Of a stretch of DNA of 64,000 bases, positions 45,201 to 60,100 are shown piece by piece. Position 1 is the stretch's first letter, and each line of letters starts with the position of its first letter. Below the pieces are notes generated by a model. The model was not told the DNA's origin. It did not search any database and saw only the letters and a program-made list of their open reading frames with translations. This stretch comes from Coenobita brevimanus (taxonomy: Eukaryota; Arthropoda; Malacostraca; Decapoda; Coenobitidae): the NCBI GenBank assembly GCA_032717465.1, contig CM064696.1, positions 54,353,777 to 54,417,776 of the forward strand, read 5' to 3'. The translations under genes and the position numbers were made by a program.

Positions 45201-47480
45201 AAATACAGTAATTATGTTAAAGCAAAAACAGACAGCTCAAGTAGTTGGCTCATTTGGAAGAAAATGCATTATTTTCCTGCTGTAATTTTTAGGCAGATGT
45301 GTAGTTAGACAGGAGTGATTATATTTTGCAGCAAGTTGCGTAAGTGTGTCTCACCTTTTTGCACAGTGTTGTTTTACAAAATTTGATTAATTATGCCTTC
45401 CCCTTTTATATTCATGCAACCATAGGACTAATTTACAGATATTTCCTGTTTAGTATAAATTAGGTCCTACTGTGACCATTTATTGCATAATATTTGCAAT
45501 TTTGTGTTCATAACTGAGATGAGTAATGAAGATTTTATTTGGAATGTACTTTTTAAAACTTTGGATCCATTTTTTGTCTCAGGATGAATGATAATGTATT
45601 ATGTACAACTGCAGATAGAAATATCATTACACATTTTAATAAAACAGTTATGAAACTCTTGCACAATATCATGAGGAGCTTTTTTTAGGTACCGAAGTTC
45701 ATAGTTCTGTACTTAGTTTCAAAAGTCAGAGTTCACTGTGTTGTCAGCTGTAAGGAAGTGGGTTGATGTTTATGTCTGCAGCTATGCAGTGAAGTACCTC
45801 GACCATTCCCATTTGCATCATTGGCAACTAAGTACTCTAGTCACTTCTTGTTCTGCTCCAGCTGGACATTCTGACTACTTGTGCATTTATCTAGGTTTCA
45901 CTTTCAGCATTTACTGAATTAGTTAACTTTACTGGATCATAACGACATGCTGCCCTCTAAATATGGCTTTTTAGCTTTTGTATTGTATTATTACTTATAT
46001 ATATAAAGGTTCATTGTGAGTGGGAATTAAATGTGTTCACCTATGTGTTTAGCAAGTAAAGGTATAAAATATGAAGAACGAAGTTGTCTTGAATGTTTGC
46101 CTAGCTGATGAACTACGAGTACTGTACAGAGTTCATGGTAGTTGTAATGTATCTGTAGGCAAGGACTTCCTTCTTTAGGTAGGCTGAGCCAGATGGCATA
46201 ACGGATCATTCCTCTTTTGTACTTTCAGGTGATAATCAAGATATGATAAAATACAGGTGTGATAATCATTCTTTTTCAGATCTAAAGTCAAGGTATATTT
46301 GCTATATGATTATTAGTCTGTTTGTAGTGTTAAATCTTTTCAGTGTTGACAGAATCTTGATTGTATCGTATCTATACAGCTCTAACTATGTTCCTAGGTT
46401 CTTGCTTCATCTAAAGTTGTATATCTAATATTAAATTACAGTATAGCATAGGAATGATGACATATTGCACAGCTTATTTCATGATTTCTGAGTTTACATT
46501 CAACAACAGTTCTGCACATCCTTGGTATATTCATCTGTGTTCTGATCAGTGCCTGTCTTTCATTTATAACATGTCTCCGACCCAGGTACATAACATCAGA
46601 AGTGGGGCAGATGTTATTTACAAGTTTGTAACTTGCTCTGCATTTTAATGTTGAATTCCTTAATGTTCTTTCTGTAACTTATACACTAGATACACTATAA
46701 ATGTTACCTGTGAGTGTTTTTAAATATTGTTGTTCTCATGTATGGTGTACATTACAGTGTTTGATAATGTAATCATATTTGTGTTTAGTCATGTTACAAA
46801 TGGAGACTGTAGTCAAATAATGAAGAAGTAACACCTCCATTAAGAATTTTGCTAGTTGTTGAAGCATTATCACAGCCCTACCAGAAGGCCAGGATGTGCA
46901 CTTGTTACAGTTGTTAGCATTAACCAAGTGCCAAGAGAATTGTACTCTGTTCACTTTAACTAGGCACAACTTTGCCGTCTCTCCATTTTCAGTGCTGAGC
47001 AATAGTAGGAGATTAACACTAGAATATGGTGCTAGTCATGAAGAAGTGGTGTGGTAAGGATGCAGGATTCAGACATGAGCTACAGGAAATAGGCTGCAGC
47101 AGGACTGAATTTTCTTCCAAGTTAAAGTGAATGAACCCTAGTGAGAATTATTCACTAAGTACCTCTTACAGGTCCTCTAGTTTTCATTCATTATTGTACC
47201 CTTAGCAAAGCAGTGTTTCTGGAATATTATACTGTAGTTCTGTGAGTGCAGCATCTACCATATGGATTCATTTACTATTATAACAGAATATTTGGCAAGT
47301 TCTTTAATGGAAAACTGGGTCTGAAGGGTTCATATGGAGAGCTCAACAGTGTGGACAACACCTGAATTTTTGTACAATAATTCCTACTGAAACCTGTGAT
47401 GGTGATAGATGTCCGACTCTTTTGCATTGTCACCAACTACCTTTTGTAATGTGCAGTTTAGGGTGTCACAGGTGTTTTAT
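45200..47480. other. Intergenic region without recognised genes
   Basis: About 65% AT-looking DNA. The stretch 46880-47120 (AACACTAGAATATGGTGCTAGTC, GAAGAAGTGG) resembles 49995-50085 and 17515-17640, another low-level dispersed repeat (family D). Nothing else seen. Confidence 0.5.
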
Positions 47481-47583
47481 TATTTCATTTTCGTGTTTGA
47501 AGGCTCCAACACACTTGCATGCATCGGCCTTGGTCATGTAATGGCAGCTTTCCATGCTGCTCTATCTCTGACTGCCTCCCTAT

Positions 47584-47802
47584 TTAGTCCCATAACCCTG
47601 AGGTCACACTCAATAACCTTGTCCCAGGTCTTTTTGGTCTACCTCTCACTACCCTACCCCAAGCATTAACACTTCTCACTTTCTGCAGCCAGTTATCATT
47701 GCCTTTCCTCTCTGCATGGCCTAACCATCCCAATCTACTTCTCCTCATCACAACACCAATACACTCCAGGCCCATCCTACCTCTCAACTTGTTGACCAAC
47801 AA
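47584..47802 (-). pseudogene. Relic of a second LINE reverse-transcriptase C-terminus
   Basis: The minus-strand frame reads RSRLGWLGHAERKGNDNWLQ followed by VVRGRPKRPGTR, the same kind of LINE RT tail as at 56.4 kb but from a different lineage (HAERK rather than HVERM). A similar flanking stretch, with 'CTTGGTCAT...AATGGCAGCT', recurs near 49735-49800 without coding potential. Confidence 0.55.
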
Positions 47803-47848
47803 AAATCACAGGTTTCCTCAGAGCCTTGCATTTTCAGTTTTAATAATA

Positions 47849-49526
47849 TAGTAATCCCTCGTTTATCAGGACATAATAGAGCCAAAGGCATGCCTGGGTA
47901 GTGCAGCATCCGGATAATGAACATTGTTCCCCTACCATACTCAGACCCTACCTATACCCACCCTTCCAACCTATACCTAACCTATTTGTACAGTACCTAT
48001 GCATAATTTGGCGGTGTTTTTCCAGTCACTCAGGCATATTTAGACATCAAAACACCCATAGGAATATCCAGAGTAACGCCAGACACCAAGAAATCCATGC
48101 AGAAAAACACTGAAAACCAAAAAACACCCTACCAATACACTATGTACAGTACTCCTCCTTATTTTGGCAATGTTTTCTGGTCATTCTGCCATATTTTGAC
48201 ATCAGAGCATACATAGGATTATCCAAAATAATTTTCAACACCAAGAAAGCCATGCAAAAAAAACATTGAAAACCAAAAACACCCTACCTTTACACTACTG
48301 TATGTACAGCACCCCTCCTAATTTTGGCACTGTTTTCCGGTCACTCTGCCATATTGAGACATCAGAACACACATAGGATTATCCGTATTAATGCTATACA
48401 TCAAGAAAACAATGTATAAACAACAATAATCCACAAAAAAACTGAAGACGGTTTGGAAATCAGTTACCTGTGATGAGTGATTGCTCCTGGGGCTTGAAAA
48501 AAATTTCATGACCGAATATGCCACCAGAAATTGGTTATATTGGTATAAATGGTATACCATCATCTTTGCTGGTGTTTATACTATCAAATAAGCTTGTAAA
48601 AACACATATATAAAAAACTGATAAGCAAAAGTACAGAAATGCAGTGAGAATAAAGTGTTTAGGAGTAAAACTTAGCTTCATATAGTTTCTCACCATCCTA
48701 GTGCAAAATTTTGCTAGCACCTGCTAAGAGTTAAGCATATGTCTCGATGCAGAATTTTATGAGCTGTCTCTTGGATTTTGCTGAGTTTTGATACAACCAA
48801 TAGTAGTTGAATAAATCACAATAAAATTTAAAAACTCACGAGTCAGCGTTATGACCACAGAAGAGGATGGGGACTGAGGGAGTGATGGGGGAGCCGGGAG
48901 GTTATGGAGGAGGGGAGATGCAAGGCTGTGAGCAGAAGTCTCCCTCTTGTGTCATGAGGCAGACGGGCTCTTGTACTGTACATTTACTCGTGGCTCGTGG
49001 TCTGTTAGATGCCGAGTGGCCATGCGGAAACACAACTCACGATGACTGGGGGACTTTGGACGTTCGGTAGAGGGATGGATGGCCGCTGTCACCGAACATG
49101 TAGTCGTGGCTTGCAGTCTGTGTTAAAATCTCAGGGGCAGCTAGGAAAGACTTAGCCCAGTTGTCGTGCAAATTTGGACATTGTGTGGGGATGCGTACAG
49201 ATGTTTTGACACTGCTTGTGGGTTACAGTCGTATCACTCGGGTGCCGGAGGTTCATTGGGAGTGATTGGACGAACGTGCGACTTTGGCCGTGCAGTGCAG
49301 GGATGGACGGATATCTTAGTTTTGGTTGTGGGTTATGGCCTACTTCCTGCCCACCGTTCAAGCCTTGCAGCCATGATAATGAATGTTTGAACATGTCAGC
49401 TGGCCAGCCAAAGTTCTCGGGGACTTTTACATCCAGATAATAGCAAGTGAATTCGGATAATGGATTAATAAAGCCAAGGTCCAGCGTCCGGATAATGAAC
49501 ACGTCCAGATACATGAGGGACTACTG
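47849..49526. mobile_element. Pogo-like non-autonomous DNA transposon with internal tandem arrays
   Basis: The left end TAGTAATCCCTCGTTTATCAGG and the right end (complement) CAGTAGTCCCTCATGTATCTGG form inverted repeats, flanked by TA on both sides (47847-47848 and 49527-49528). No transposase frame is present. Inside are three AT-rich units of about 158 bp (starting near 47985, 48143 and 48300; marker ATCAGAACACACATAGGATT) and a GC-richer array near 48880-49390 (marker GGGACTTTGGACGTTCGG). Confidence 0.75.
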
Positions 49527-50602
49527 TACACCCTACTGTACCGAGCAACCCTAATTGTGTGACGGGCTAGGTACATGTACACTACAGTATGGAGTAAAAA
49601 TTCAAGAGGCATTGGTTTTATATAAACAGTACTTTCGGACCATCACAGGTTCTGGCTTGGTTGTTGTGTAGGGGTTCAAGCTAGTATGTATGTATCATAT
49701 CATATTTATAAAGACCAACATGCATCTGTCGACCTTGGTCATCAAATGGTAGCTCACCATGGTGCTTGATCTCTGGCAGTCTTCCTATTCTGTCCTTTAT
49801 CTCTGATGTCGGGAAAACACAGAGGTCTGAACTGTGGATGTATGGTGTAGTGTAGTGGTTAGAATGCCTAAGTGGAGTGATGGCCTTCTGTATCTTCTGT
49901 CCCCAAGAGGTGACTGTAGTATTTTCAGTCATATAAGACCACTGAAAGTAGATTGGTCATTTCCCTATAAATGCACCATAACCTTTTTACTCTAACTTGC
50001 CCTGAAATTGCTTTCTCTCCCTCTTGAATGCTGAGCTGGAACAACAGGTTAACACTAGAATATGATGCCAATCACGTAAAAGTGTTAAACATTTTGGTGA
50101 AATAAACTGCAGAAGGACAAAAATACGGGCAGAGTTAAGATAAAAAGGGTATAGACTTGTTGTCAGGTGTTTACACACAGTATTTGCACAATGAAGCCTC
50201 ATATGACTGATAATATTTTGGTCCTCTCCTTAGCAATAAAGAGTGAATGATAGGAATGGGAGAATTGCCCACTACACAGCACCATGTGAAAACTGGCATC
50301 TGCTGGAAATGATGACATAACGTAAAACAAGTGTCTTCAGTTTTTGAAACATTACAGTTCATTAAGATTACAGTTGTTATGATACCAGTATAAAGAATTT
50401 TTTCATTAGGTTCAGACACAGGAGAACAGAGATGAGCAGTTTTTATACAGTATATATATTTTTGTACAACTAGTGGTTTTTTGTTTTTGGTTAAATTTTG
50501 ATATTATGAAGTACAGTATATTAAATTTTAACTTCTTAGAATGCAACTAATTCATAAGTTGTAACAGATTATGTAGTGGTGGTGTATGATTTGTTATATT
50601 AA

Positions 50603-50884
50603 CCCCTTCACTGCTATGCTTCTTTAGAAAAATGGTGCACCCCAGGTTGAGTTGTCATAGGGTGGACTTATATATATATATATATATAAAATTTTCTTCC
50701 TACTCATACTTGCTCAGACATACTGAAAGGTATATAAATACAACATATAATCCAGCTGAAAAGATGTATATATCAGTGCATGTATATTGGTACTCATCTA
50801 GCAGCCTTTGTTAGCACTGTATCAATCAGTGCTAATGGCACTCTGAGCCCATTGCAATGATGTTTGCCATTGGCAGTCAAGGGG
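50603..50884. mobile_element. piggyBac-like MITE
   Basis: TTAA at 50599-50602 and 50885-50888 flanks a 282 bp element whose ends CCCCTTCACTGC and (complement) CCCCTTGACTGCC are inverted repeats. A TTAA duplication with C-rich ends is the piggyBac signature. It contains a short TA microsatellite and no transposase. Intergenic. Confidence 0.7.
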
Positions 50885-50889
50885 TTAAG

Positions 50890-53800
50890 GAAAGCAGAAC
50901 AACTGACTTACCAAATATTGTGATGTGCAACACCTGCTGGCAGATTATATTTGTCGGCTGGTGTTCAGACTGAGTGTAGACAGTTCAGTAGTCGATTCCA
51001 GATCAAAATTGCATTTTGCCACAATTCACAACCGTCCACACTTGCCCACTGTAATTCCATCACTGGTAACTAACTATACAGTAGCTCATTCCAGATAAGA
51101 GTTATGGTAACAGGTGATGGAGATTGAGCAAGGCAGTATGACAGGTGTGGAAAGGTGCAATTCATCCATGGCTGAGTGTGATTCTGATTTGGAATGGACA
51201 ACAGTTATATTACTTGAGCAATACTGTTTATGATAGTGTGTGTTTTATGAGAAGATCATTAGTCGTGAATGATCCAGATGCATGTCCTGTAAAGAAACTA
51301 CTGTTCCGGTAATTAATAAGCAGCAAGGTTGACTGCAAACATAGACAAACATTGTTTTTTCTTTGAAATATTACCACTCATTAAGCGTAAATTGCTGTTA
51401 CAATCATATTCTTTAGACTCAATGGAGCAGAACCTTTCCAAGATCACCTGAATTGCTGTATAATCAAACTTAAAACTGCAAGTTGTGGTTTGTTACATGT
51501 TTCAAATGTGGAGGTATAGGAGAATCAGTAAGGGTTTTAGCACAGGAGTGTGATGCTATGACTGCAAGGTTGTGACAGGCTGATTGTAATACCTGTGTAT
51601 CTGATCAATTCAAAACAAACAAAATCTCTAATATTAAGCACTGGAGTGGCGTATAAAAGGCTGATTTTTTATAGTAATAATTAAGAATCCTTTGCACAAT
51701 GCTGCATATCAGTTTACTGGATATCTAATTTTAGAATCAATAATTTGTTACTAGTACACTGTTTCATAAGTAAAGCTACTATTTTTTCATGTCTTAAAAT
51801 TAGTAGCTTAGAAGTGTATTTCTGTATGTTTAATATGTGGTGTTGTGCACAAGTAGTTACTTATGATAATTTTGAAAGTAATGTTTAAGAAGCTGGATTT
51901 TAGCACACAATGACCTTTCGTAGAAATCTTTGGTGATGATTATTTTTGTCAGTGTCTGTATCTTTTTAAGTATTCATATACAGTAATCTAGTAGGACTAC
52001 TATATGTATGTAAGTGATTCTAAGGGTCAGATTCTTGACATCTTGTGACATGGTTTAACCTTTGTGATGAAAATAATATTCCATATGGCAGATGGTATTG
52101 TCAGTTTCATAGGAGTTAGCAGTGCTGTAATACAGTTCAGTATTATATTCGCCAATAAAATTTTTCATACTTTCTGCACAGTAGTAACAACTTTTACATA
52201 CAACAGTGCTTTTAATTAGCTAGATTCATTAACGTCAGTTAGCCAATGCCATTTTAACAGCATGATCTTGTAATTTTTCTTGGTATCAGGTATGCTGATC
52301 ATTGCAGAGAGATGGAACCATGCTTATTATCTTACCTTCAGCCATGTACCATACTTTGAGGATGATGGGGAAAAGAGGATATTATAGTTTAACTTTGACA
52401 AATCTTGGGCTAAGATGCATTCGTGACTTTCACTTAAGTACTAAGTAACCCAAACTTAGTTCATTGCCTGTCAATTGCTCTGTCATCCTTTTTATTTTCT
52501 TCATTACCTGTACATTGCTTTCTTAGCTTGATTTTCTTCACCTGTACATCACTTTCTTATAATCTTTATGTTACCAGTAATGAAAAGCTGCTGTACACAT
52601 GTTATTTTGTAATTAGCCCTCCTCAGATATTTCTTTTTACTGCCATTTATAGAGTAGAAGAGTTACATAAAGTTTTGTGTACCAACCATTTTTTATCAAC
52701 ATGTTAAGTCTTATGGAGTTCCCCAGTTTCATTAGTTCTGATTCATCACAATTTTTTTGTGATTCTGTATTGACTCATGCATTTACTCGAGTTTTTTATC
52801 CGTGAATGCCAGATTGTGTGTACCATTAAACCTGACCAGTGATTTTCTACAGGATGAGTAAAATTGCTCACTGAAGTTGGCATGAATACAGAGTTCTTTA
52901 TTCTTGCCAAAATGTTATTCATGGTAGTTTTGAATATTTATTGTGGCCTAGGTGACTCGTATGATATAGTAGTCAGTTGTTACCTGAAGTAAAAGGCATC
53001 ATAGGTATTTTGCACCCAAAGTGTTAAATCTCTGGTCAGTAGATGGATATTAGAGATATACGAATAGCTGTGTTATGTTTTCATCATTTTGTAATATGAC
53101 TTGTACCCCAACCAGAAGATCCCAAAAATCAAAGTCTTTGCCAGGCACTTTCCATGTACTGATCTCATCACTGTCAAAACAACATATTGCTCAATATTCT
53201 TTGCGTTGCAAATTTTCTCTTTAATTCCTAAAAGAAATGTAAACATAAGAATTTCTTCCAGATACATCCTACATTTAAGGAAATTTGTAAATTCTACAGT
53301 ATTCTGCATGTACCAGTGCCACTGTTTATTGCATTTTAATAACACTGTGCTATAAAAAGTTACTAATGTGAAGACAAATTCAGAGTTGACATTCATATAT
53401 TTTTTTGAGTTTAGTCAATCTGTATGTGAAATGGTAATGTTATGTGATGTGAGGTCACAGTTATTAGTGTGCTGGTGTCTGTTGGAAGAATGAAAAATGT
53501 TGCTCTCTATATTGTACTTGTGTGAAATGAAATGGTAATGATGTAAACAGGTTGTGCTTTTTGTAACTGGTTTGACAAGTGTCTTGAGTGTACCATACTA
53601 TGGTTACACTGGCAACAACACTAACCAAAACAATGAACAATAAAGCTTTACATGGTGCTTTGCTATTTTACAGACAGGTCCTGGATGGAGTCCTTCATGC
53701 ATTGGCACCAATTTAAATGGGCAACACTGCTAAAGTAATGATTAGCTGTAGTAGGAAAAGTACAATGTGTTGTTAGAAAGTGTGGCAGACAATCTGAATG

Positions 53801-55106
53801 GATGAAGTTTTAACAGTGAGGCAAAGAGGGGATGTATCTATGATGGTAAACAGTTTGTAAAAGACAAGCTGGAAAAATCGTACAGAATAAAACACATGCC
53901 TGTATTATTTAACTTTTTACTGTATTTAGTAATCTGGAAAATTATAAAATCCAATGTTCGGGTCTCAAGTCTGTGGATGTTTAATATCTGACTCCAGGAT
54001 AAAACAGTGCTGTTAGAGTACGAGTTTTAATAAAGAGTAGCACATGATGCAGTAAATTCAACACATTGGTAACTAAATTAAGGAGATTCACTACTGGCTA
54101 TGCTCACAGATTAATCACAGGGTAGTGTACAGGTATTACAAATTAATTATGCATCACATCAGACTAGTTTGTCAGCTGCTGCCTCTTATGAACTAATAAA
54201 AGGTACAGATACAGAACTAAAAACCACTAAAACAGGTTATGTACTGTATATGGCAGTGTTGTATCCATGGTACATTACCAGGAACACGGTAAATACAATG
54301 TTATTAAATCCCACTATACCAACAGTCATATACTGTACTGTACTAACTCATAAAAAAGAATTACACAGATCCATAAACAATAGAGGAACTTTGTTTTGCA
54401 TAATACCTGGATAAGTTTAATACAGTGCTTTCATACTTCAGGTCAATTGCTGAACCTTTTTTAGATTATTTACACTGCTTATATTAAACTGGCAACACTT
54501 AAGGAGAATGACCATCTTAACAAACTTTGAAACTGTCCAGGAAAACAAAATGCATACAAACTTTCATATAAAAGCACACAGCACCTGATGAGCTCTCTGG
54601 GTAACCAGAAATGGATCAATCAGGAATATATCTGGATAGCTGAAATTCGTACCAGCAAGTTTATGCGAGTAAATCATTCACATATCTGTCAAATACTTGC
54701 ACCTTTATACAAGCAGATGTGATTACTGTATGATAAATTCACAATCCATAAGAAATCTCCCCAGCATTTTCAAAAGTCATATGGCAATGTTCTGTGGTTG
54801 TAGCAGTTGTCTTGGGATTCTGAAAAAAAACAAAAAAAAAGGTTTTTAGAAATGTTAAATGATATAAAAATTTTATGAACCATCCCCTCTACGCATCACC
54901 AGCATCCAACATCATTATACTGTACAATCAGATTAAGAAATGCATGATAGAAAGAGGCTGGTGTTATGAAGGTCTTGATGTGGAACACAGATGTGCAAAT
55001 GCTGCAAGAGGATGATAAATTGGTGGAGAGGCAGATTTAACAACACAGATGCAAAACCAACTTACCTGGCAGTAGAAGGTAGCTGGAGGTAATGAGGCCA
55101 TGGAGG
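50890..55106. other. Intergenic region before the KCTD9 stop codon
   Basis: 4.2 kb of AT-rich, mostly non-repetitive sequence. It may hold the KCTD9 3' UTR on the minus strand (ATTAAA complement at about 54415) and possibly distal MBOAT 3' UTR (AATAAA at 53639-53644). An open frame at 53073-53396 (minus) has no recognisable features. No gene can be supported. Confidence 0.45.
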
Positions 55107-55949
55107 TCACAGGTCACAGGTCATTGTCTGGGACATGTGCAGGGGTGTCAACATCAACTCAAATGCGGCATCTTTCAGGTTGGCTCCCCGCAGGTTGGCC
55201 TCCTGTAGATCACTCCCAGACAGATCACAATTCTGAGGATGGGACAAGTTGGGGAAAAACGTGGTACCATACTGTAGCTAGTCTGTAATTCATCATTATT
55301 CTGATCTTTTTTCCAATCTATGGATGGGGTAAGGTAGGATCCAGAATGCAAGGAATAGAATGTACAAAAGTGGGAGAATTATTAACAGCATGCCCAATGA
55401 AACTAAAAAGTTGTAAAAAATTACTCAAGTCCACAAATCCTGCCTCCACTGCAAGGGCCTAACCATCTGCACATAAAGTATATACAGTATATTTCTGAGA
55501 AAAAAAAGCATCTCGACCAAAACTACAAAAAGGTTGCTTGATATGAGTATTTTTCACTCAAATACACACTCACCTTTCAGAATCTCTATTCAATGTCTTT
55601 GATTTATTTTTATGTGAAAGAAGGGTACAAGACTAGAAAACAAACAACCCCTTCCTATCAAAATGTTACTTTGTTCCATGACACCATCTTAACACTTTAT
55701 GAAGTCCATTTTTCAGAATCTACTCAGTACTGTATATGTCTTTGGTTTCTTTTATTTTATGTAAAAGAAGGGTACAAGGCAAGAAAACAAACAAACAAAC
55801 AACCCTTTCCGTACAAAAAGTTACTTCGTACCAGACGCTGTCGAACACTATTTTATGAAGTCCAAACTGTCCGATTCGATCTGTACAATAATCTGAGACT
55901 TAATGTACATCTCCATTAAAGTACAATAAATATGTATCAGTCTACAGAG

Positions 55950-55983
<34 letters not shown>

Positions 55984-57097
55984 CCTCCTTTCCCATCCTA
56001 GGGCAGGGTGAGGAGTAGCAATGTCTAGCCAGCCTAAATTTACCCAATCGAATGGGCCACGCTTCCATTCACTCATCATTCAAGCCCCCAGAATCCTGGC
56101 TCTATCAGATACACCAAAAGCATTGCACCACGTTCTGTAGCTTCACATATACCTGTCAGAGCCAATCCAAACGCTGTCACGTTAAAATGGGGCGCCAAAT
56201 CCCTGGTTATGCACTTCCACAAAATTCATCCTGCCAGCTCGATCTCTTGTCAGTCCCTTAGCCTTACCTACTTCCATACCGGTACCTCTCTTCAAACACA
56301 CTCATCCACCATATACTTCTACCATCTCGGCCTACCTTGCCTCCTCCCTCCTTCAGATTTGCTCAGATATACCTTTTTCACCACTCTATTGCCACCCATT
56401 CTCTCCACATGATCATACCATCTCAGTACACTCGCTTCAATTCTGATGTCCACAGACTTCCTCGCTCCACATCTTTTACAAATCACCTTTTTCCATATCC
56501 TATCCACCCTCTGTTCTCCACATACATTCCTCAGCAGTCCCATCTCCACTGCTCTTATTTTTGACAGAGCATTTAAGCTTTATTTCCTTTTGCCAAGGTG
56601 ATGTTTAAGGCTACAGTGTACAGACAAGTAATGTACAGCACAAAATACAAACTATGTTACATTCATATTACTTAGTACAGTAAAACAGAAAATTCTCACC
56701 TCAAGGTCAGCCCCAGCCAGCACAGCAGCTCTGAGATCACAGTTTTTGAGGTTAGCATTCTTAAGCGTTGCCACCCGCAGGTTGACGCCTGCTAGCATGC
56801 TACCCTCCAACACTGCACCTCGCAGGTTCACTCCTGTAAAAAATAACTCGCATTTAAGGATGGCTGGAGCACTTCATGATTTTGCTTTACTTGTTGCCAG
56901 ATGACCTATGCCTTACTGGAGCAAGAAAAGGTTGGATGATGCTGCCAGATCCAGTTCGGGTAAGGAAAGCATCCTACTCTTGTAGAGATGAAACCTAAGT
57001 CAACAACTCAGTTCTTGAAGGACTGTTGGAATTTAAATTTATTCTGGATTCCACAGGATTATCTAATTCAGGTGCAGAAAACATCCTCCCCTCAACA

Positions 57098-57142
<45 letters not shown>

Positions 57143-60100
57143 CAATTTTGGCTACTACAATATTATTTTTATACAGATAAGAAAGGGCATAGATGCCCCT
57201 GAAGAACAACAAAGGAATGGATGATGAATCGATGAATAAAATACATTTCAAAATTTTATGACCATCATGACTTAAGGATAATCACAACAGTAACACTAAA
57301 ATTCTTACCTTCACAGTTTGATCTAGTTCCTGCAGGGTCTTCAAAGTTACAGGCACGCAGGTTGGCGCCCTCCAGGTTTGCACAGACCAGACGCACATTT
57401 AGGAGTTGTGCGCCCTCCAAGTTGGCACCAGACAGATTGGCACGCTCCAGGCAGCAGCCATTCATGTTGGCACCACACAGTTTACACCCTGACAGGTCTG
57501 CAAACTGTGGTAAGGGGACTTCTTATTAAAATGATTCTGTAACTCCTCAACCTTACTGTGATGATTATTGCAGACAGTGTTAAAGTGCAACCAGAAGTGT
57601 AGGCCAGTCCCCTATTCTTAGACCCCTTCATCTTAAATGGGGTAGTATGGGATGTGCTGGGATAATTCTAATAACCAGTTCCAGCTGAGGGTGAGTACAG
57701 AGGCTTGAGAATATTACATAACTAATGTTCAACAAACAGGATCACTGGCTACCTCATTTCCTGAACCCCACCTTAAAGTTGATATTCCTGAGGTCAAGGC
57801 GTGAGAGATCTGCCCCACGCAAACACACACCCTGGAACCTGAGCTCATGTCTGTGGTGTGTGGTGATGAGGGCAGCCACCACGTGTTTGCGGCTCAGGGG
57901 TTCCAGCTCACGGATGTCCTCGTATGCCCTCACCATTGCATCAAGCTCAGACACAGCTGACTCTATCCCAAAGAACCGAGCCTCCTCCAGCACACCTGAA
58001 GTAAACAGCCAGAATCAGATGGAGGTGTGTTGTTACAATCACACTTACTGGTGGTACACTGATGGTGCTGGAACTATATGACATTCAGCATCAGTGTTAA
58101 CTGCCATCAAGAGGTGAAAAATTGTTACACCTGCGTACATGGCTAAGGCCTTCAAAAACATTCACACCTAAATATAAGACCACCAGGCAAATACAGACCA
58201 TCAGGTTAACCCCCTGAGGGATGAGCAACTGGTCACTCTTGCCTTAAATGTCCATTTTCTTTTAAATGTGTCCATCTGCTAACTTCTGTAGTTTAGTTTT
58301 GCTAATGTCAGGCAATTTTACTATGTTAAGGGAAGACTCACTGAGGGTAAGAAAGACAAATCTAAATTAAATTTACATTTACACCATTACTGTAATGGTT
58401 CATATAAGATCCACTGCAAGACTGGCCCTCTTCCTTGGAGCGAGAGTGATATCCAGAACAGTAATATCATCCTTCTGGTTTTGAGGGGGAGGGGGTGATG
58501 GAAGAAAAGGTGAAAGGGTGGTAAGGAGAGCTACAAAATGAGGGTGGTGTGAGTTGTATGAGGACAGTCTGAAGGCAGAGGACAGAGTGACATGGAGGCA
58601 ATCAGTTCATGGTCACTCCATCTTGGATGAAAAACAGATTGATAGACATAAATTGATAGGTTCTGCGAATGTGACTCACCTTCAGGATTGATGCCATTGT
58701 CTAGGATAAGAGTTCCATTTCTGAGGTAGTTGAGAATGGGTTCAAAGTAGGTGTATGAGCGGTCGATGAGGAAGGCCCCATTGGCATCCCGGCAACTTGG
58801 TACCAGTGGCCCTTCCTCACGGCTGAACATTCTGGTTGGAGTGAGGGTATGACAGTTACTACAACATATTTACTTGAACCTGATTAAAATCCCTAACCTC
58901 TTTAACCCAGACAATGGTCACGTGCAATCAGGTGTGAGAGCTGATATGACTGGTAACCAAGGAGATTCATTACTACCTCAAAATCAAGGCTCACTGAATT
59001 TGATGGAACCATGACTTAGTATTTGAAATGAACATGTGGCAAGTATTCAAACAACACAAGTGTCATAATTCCATCTGGTAAAAACAAATGAACTACAACT
59101 GTGGTGGGGTATTTTTATAGCCTGAAGCTTACCACCACCGCTGGGGAAAAAAATGGGGCATCAAGCTGTACCCAACTAGTTCCACACTATGCCATATGAC
59201 ATCAAAATAGGGTTCACATCCTAATCAGAAGTGTCTAGTAAAATACTCTATATGGATTTTTTTTTTTTCTTTTTTTAAAGCAACTGATAGAATACCAACA
59301 TTTCTATTCTAACCTATTATCTTATGACAATTACCAAGAAAACATTACACTACCGCAGGGGACAATATACACCCACTAATCCTTCGATTATCTGATGTAA
59401 CAGAGCCATCAGTACGTCCAGATATGAAGCAATACCCTACTTTTATGATGTACAGTACCACTCCTATTTGTGGCAGTGTTCTTCAGTCTTTCAGCTATTT
59501 AGACATCAAAACACACAAGGGAATATTCAGTATAATGCTAGACACTAAGAAAACAATGCACAAACAACAAGAATCCATAAATACCCTACCAATATGTACA
59601 ATACTCCTCCTAACTGCGGCAGTGTTCTTCGGTCTTTCAATTATTTAGACATAAAAACACACATGAGAATACTGTATCCAATATAATGCTAGACACTTAG
59701 AAAACAATGCATTAACAACAAAACTCCACAAATAAAGAAGACAAAGGTTGCAAAAAGAATTTTAATAAAGTACAGCACTTACCACCCAATGAAAGGTGGA
59801 CAGGCGTCATAACCCACTAGCTTCTAGTTGGTGTACAGTAATCCCGTGTCGTCCAGTGGCTAACATAATCACTAGTGGTGGCCGTATCAATACCAAAATA
59901 TTGATACTTCTAATACTCTCTGTTTACCTGCATGTATAAATACCGATGGCTAGGTATCGATTACTATGAGTGCTAAAATAGACTTTCCAATTACAGTAAC
60001 TGAAAATGCATATTCAAAAATTCACTGGGAAGTGATGATTTTAAGATTTATTACCGCACTGAATGACAGTTTTGGTGTTCACGTTCCCCTAAAATAGTGG

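Noticed and set aside
53073..53396. 107-codon minus-strand open frame between MBOAT and KCTD9
   Set aside because: No recognisable motif, AT-rich, no splice context; treated as chance.
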